Assembly (NCBI GenBank): GCA_910578395.1
Contig: CAJTPZ010000003.1
Coordinates: 144,012-208,011 of the forward strand
Source of the DNA: an uncultured Muribaculaceae bacterium
GTDB lineage: Bacteria; Bacteroidota; Bacteroidia; Bacteroidales; Muribaculaceae
Direction of reading: 5' to 3'
Length of the DNA stretch: 64,000 bases
A model generated the notes under the pieces. That model saw only the letters and a program-made list of their open reading frames with translations, ran no database searches and was not told the origin of the DNA. Every line of letters begins with the position of its first letter. The stretch's first letter is position 1. This document shows positions 61,835 to 64,000 of this stretch, piece after piece. The position numbers and the translations under genes were made by a program.

Positions 61835-62608
61835 ATGGAGAATAAATATGCTATAGATATGGTGGTGAAGCGTAATGTTGTTGCTTCATCGTCTTGTAGA
61901 CTTCTTGTCTTGTCGCCTGTAAAAGGTGACCTTCCGCCTATGCGGCCCGGTCAATTTGTTGAGGTTAAAGTAGATGTTCCGGGAGTATTCTTGAGACGTC
62001 CGATTTCGGTATGCAATGTCGAAGGGAATGACCTGTGGCTATTGGTGAGACGGGCTGGAAAAGCGACCGATGCACTTTGTGATATGGCAGAGGGTACAAT
62101 ATTCAATGTTGTGATGCCTCTTGGAAACGGATTTTCTATCCCTGAACCAGGAACACGGGTTTTGCTTGTCGGAGGAGGGGTAGGAGTTGCACCTATGTTA
62201 TATTACGCCAGAAAGCTTGCAGAAACAGGTGTTGATTTCTCCATATTAACAGCCGCCAAAACCAAATGTGAACTCATGCTTATGGATGAGTTTGAGAAAT
62301 CAGGCAATGCTGTGTATGTGGCAACCGATGACGGCAGCTATGGACACAAGGGATTTGCGGCTTCACACCCTGTTCTTTGCGAGAACTGGGATCTGGTAGC
62401 TTGCTGCGGCCCACTGATGATGATGAAATCAATTGCAAGTGTATGCCACAAATCGGGCAACAGATGCGAAGTCTCTCTCGAAAATCTTATGGCATGTGGG
62501 CTTGGAGCGTGTCTGTGCTGCGTAGAATCTACGGTTGACAAAGGGAATGTGTGTGTATGTAAAGATGGGCCTGTATTTGATATAAATGTATTAAAATGGC
62601 AAGACTGA
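61835..62608 (+). CDS. pyrK: Dihydroorotate dehydrogenase B, electron transfer subunit
   Basis: A 257-residue iron-sulfur flavoprotein. FAD domain (MRPGQFVEVKV, FLRRPISVCNVEGN), NAD-binding domain (LLVGGGVGVAPMLYYARKL), and a [2Fe-2S] site with C221, C226, C229 and C242 (CGLGACLCC, CVCKDGPVF). It passes electrons from PyrD to NAD. A frame is open back to 61661, but 61835 gives the right length and lies below the -7 box. Its end overlaps pyrD by 13 bases. Confidence 0.95.
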   Translation: MENKYAIDMVVKRNVVASSSCRLLVLSPVKGDLPPMRPGQFVEVKVDVPGVFLRRPISVCNVEGNDLWLLVRRAGKATDALCDMAEGTIFNVVMPLGNGFSIPEPGTRVLLVGGGVGVAPMLYYARKLAETGVDFSILTAAKTKCELMLMDEFEKSGNAVYVATDDGSYGHKGFAASHPVLCENWDLVACCGPLMMMKSIASVCHKSGNRCEVSLENLMACGLGACLCCVESTVDKGNVCVCKDGPVFDINVLKWQD

Positions 62609-63510
62609 GTGTTGAAATTGGGGGAGGGTTAAAAATAAAAAATCCGGTGCTGACAGCCTCCGGAACATTTGGCTATGGCGAGGAATTTGCCGATTTTGTG
62701 GATCTATCGAAACTTGGAGGATTCATAGTAAAGGGCACTACACTTGAGCCTCGTCAAGGAAACCCATATCCACGCATGGCAGAAACTCCTTCGGGAATGC
62801 TGAATGCTGTAGGACTTCAAAACAAGGGGGTTGATTATTTTATTGATAATATTTATCCTCGTTTGTTGAAATATGACAGTGAAATTATTGTGAACGTATC
62901 TGGCGCATGTATTCCAGACTACGTGGCTGTTGCAGAGAAACTGTCGGACTTGGAACGGATAAGGGCTATAGAAGTGAACATATCATGTCCTAATGTAAAA
63001 CAGGGGGGCATGGCGTTCGGAACAACTACCGAGGGAGCCGGAAGTGTTACTCGCGCAATAAGAGATGTCTGGAAAAAGACTCTGATTGTGAAATTGTCAC
63101 CAAACGTTACCGATATCGCATCAATTGCCAAAGCGGTTGAATCGGAAGGGGCCGACAGTGTGTCTCTTATCAATACAATGCTTGGAATGGCCATTGATGT
63201 CGAGAGCCGTCGTCCGTGCCTCTCGACAGTTACAGGCGGCTTATCTGGCCCTGCAGTAAAACCTGTAGCGGTAAGAATGGTATGGCAAGTCGCAAAAGCT
63301 GTGAAAATTCCCGTTATAGGTCTTGGCGGCATATCCTGTGGCCGAGATGCAATGGAGTTTATTCTTGCAGGCGCCTCTGCAATAGAAGTCGGCACATGCA
63401 ATTTCGTGAATCCGGCGATTACATCGGAGATTATCGACTATATGTCAGACTATTGCAACCGACATGGTGTCAATGATATCAATGACCTTGTTGGAGCACT
63501 TGATATCTGA
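62596..63510 (+). CDS. pyrD: Dihydroorotate dehydrogenase B, catalytic subunit
   Basis: A 304-residue class 1B enzyme oxidising dihydroorotate to orotate with FMN. The catalytic base is C131 in VNISCPNVKQGGMAFG. Other marks are NPVLTASGTFGYGEE near the start and IPVIGLGGISCGRDAMEFILAGASA near the end (in two parts). It works with PyrK, which overlaps it by 13 bases. Length is as expected. Confidence 0.96.
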   Translation: MARLSVEIGGGLKIKNPVLTASGTFGYGEEFADFVDLSKLGGFIVKGTTLEPRQGNPYPRMAETPSGMLNAVGLQNKGVDYFIDNIYPRLLKYDSEIIVNVSGACIPDYVAVAEKLSDLERIRAIEVNISCPNVKQGGMAFGTTTEGAGSVTRAIRDVWKKTLIVKLSPNVTDIASIAKAVESEGADSVSLINTMLGMAIDVESRRPCLSTVTGGLSGPAVKPVAVRMVWQVAKAVKIPVIGLGGISCGRDAMEFILAGASAIEVGTCNFVNPAITSEIIDYMSDYCNRHGVNDINDLVGALDI

Positions 63511-63530
63511 CTGCACCATGATTGATTTTT

Positions 63531-63562
63531 TTGGATTTTATCCTCTAAATTTATTATCTTTG
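63531..63562 (+). promoter_or_regulatory. Promoter for gyrA
   Basis: TTG (63531-63533), a 21-base spacer and TATCTTTG (63555-63562). The leader to the ATG at 63604 is about 36 bases. Confidence 0.65.
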
Positions 63563-63603
63563 TTGGAATAAACATTTCAAGTAACGCAATTCTAAGACAA
63601 TAA

Positions 63604-64000
63604 ATGGTTGAAGAAGATAAGTTCAACGACGATCGAATTCTGAAAATAAATATAGAGAATGAGATGAAGTCGGCGTACATCGATTATTCGATGTCGGTGA
63701 TTGTGTCTCGTGCTCTTCCTGATGTGCGTGACGGTCTCAAGCCTGTACACAGACGTGTTTTGTACGGCATGAATGAGATGGGTAACACATCGAATCATCC
63801 GCATAAGAAAGCGGCCAACTGTGTCGGTGACGTGATGGGTAAATATCATCCTCATGGCGACAGTTCGATATATGGCACTGTTGTACGTCTTGCTCAGCCT
63901 TGGGCTATGCGTTACACGCTTGTCGACGGTCATGGTAACTTTGGATCAATTGACGGCGACAGTCCTGCCGCCATGCGATATACCGAAGTGCGCCTCGAAA
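63604..64000 (+). CDS. gyrA: DNA gyrase subunit A (3' end outside window)
   Basis: The first 132 residues of GyrA. SAYIDYSMSVIVSRALPDVRDGLKPVHRRVLY (in two parts) is the family opening. The quinolone-determining region reads HPHGDSSIYGTVVRLAQPW (82-100). The catalytic tyrosine should be Y126 in AAMRYTEVRL. S87 matches E. coli S83, and G91 lies at the place of E. coli D87. The start ATG (63604) agrees with the family and the promoter. The remainder lies beyond 64000. Confidence 0.96.
   Translation, partial: MVEEDKFNDDRILKINIENEMKSAYIDYSMSVIVSRALPDVRDGLKPVHRRVLYGMNEMGNTSNHPHKKAANCVGDVMGKYHPHGDSSIYGTVVRLAQPWAMRYTLVDGHGNFGSIDGDSPAAMRYTEVRLE

Noticed and set aside
1..64000. tRNA, rRNA, insertion sequence or prophage genes
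   Set aside because: No cloverleaf with a GGTTCGA-type arm, transposase, integrase or phage structural gene was recognised; the XRE protein alone is not evidence for a phage.

Overview
The window reads as a stretch of chromosomal core genome from a member of the Bacteroidales. The evidence is a type III glutamine synthetase, DapL-type lysine/peptidoglycan precursor synthesis, a FeoA-FeoB fusion, a complete Bat (BatA-BatE) aerotolerance locus, DUF5106, DUF4250 and an HU/HU-LysM gene pair. Promoters also fit the Bacteroidetes pattern TTG-N(19-21)-TAnnTTTG, and Shine-Dalgarno sequences are scarce. A gut family such as Muribaculaceae is plausible but is inference. I see no insertion sequence, prophage, CRISPR array, rRNA or tRNA, and no frameshifted gene.

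Layout. 1-7.4 kb (+): the end of ftsH, a small DUF4250 gene, a UvrD/PcrA helicase, nspC, a GT2 glycosyltransferase, a C69 dipeptidase and upp, then rubrerythrin to 8.07 kb. 8.1-21.3 kb (-): dapF-dapL, glnN (GSIII), a long PurF-type amidotransferase, glnS, prfC, lpxB, a fucosyltransferase-like protein, an M23 peptidase and a MerR regulator. rsmD (+, 21.4 kb) sits between two minus-strand blocks. 22-38.1 kb (-): a long block from a DUF5106 lipoprotein-like/exported protein through mnmA, a bifunctional-nuclease-domain protein, a nucleoside-permease-like MFS protein, rsmE, kdsA, a TPR protein, tamB, an AGCS symporter, ispF and a MalY/PatB lyase to aroA. 38.4-46 kb: SulP transporter (+), GT4 glycosyltransferase and DMT exporter (-), alaS (-), CDF transporter (+).

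46.1-56.8 kb (+): an HU protein overlapping a second gene that joins an HU-like domain, one membrane segment and a LysM-like domain. The Bat locus follows (moxR, DUF58, a BatD-like membrane protein, batA, batB, batC, batD, batE), then an 86-residue HTH-like protein. 56.9-60.1 kb (-): a Crp/Fnr regulator downstream of feoAB. 60.1-61.0 kb is an 889-bp AT-rich region with no convincing gene, leading to an XRE regulator with inverted repeats in its promoter. The window closes with pyrK-pyrD and the start of gyrA.

How genes work together. kdsA and lpxB serve lipopolysaccharide synthesis; tamB serves envelope assembly. dapL and dapF are consecutive or near-consecutive steps to meso-diaminopimelate. 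glnN, the PurF-like enzyme and glnS lie in a row and all handle glutamine. The Bat genes form one overlapping set. The most interesting items are regulatory or architectural: the HU/HU-TM-LysM pair with a near-leaderless promoter, the repeat-flanked XRE promoter beside the gene-poor region, the dyad at feoAB, the perfect palindrome between moxR and the DUF58 gene, and the tandem promoter-like repeats before pyrK. I did not find a clearly new defence or mobile system.
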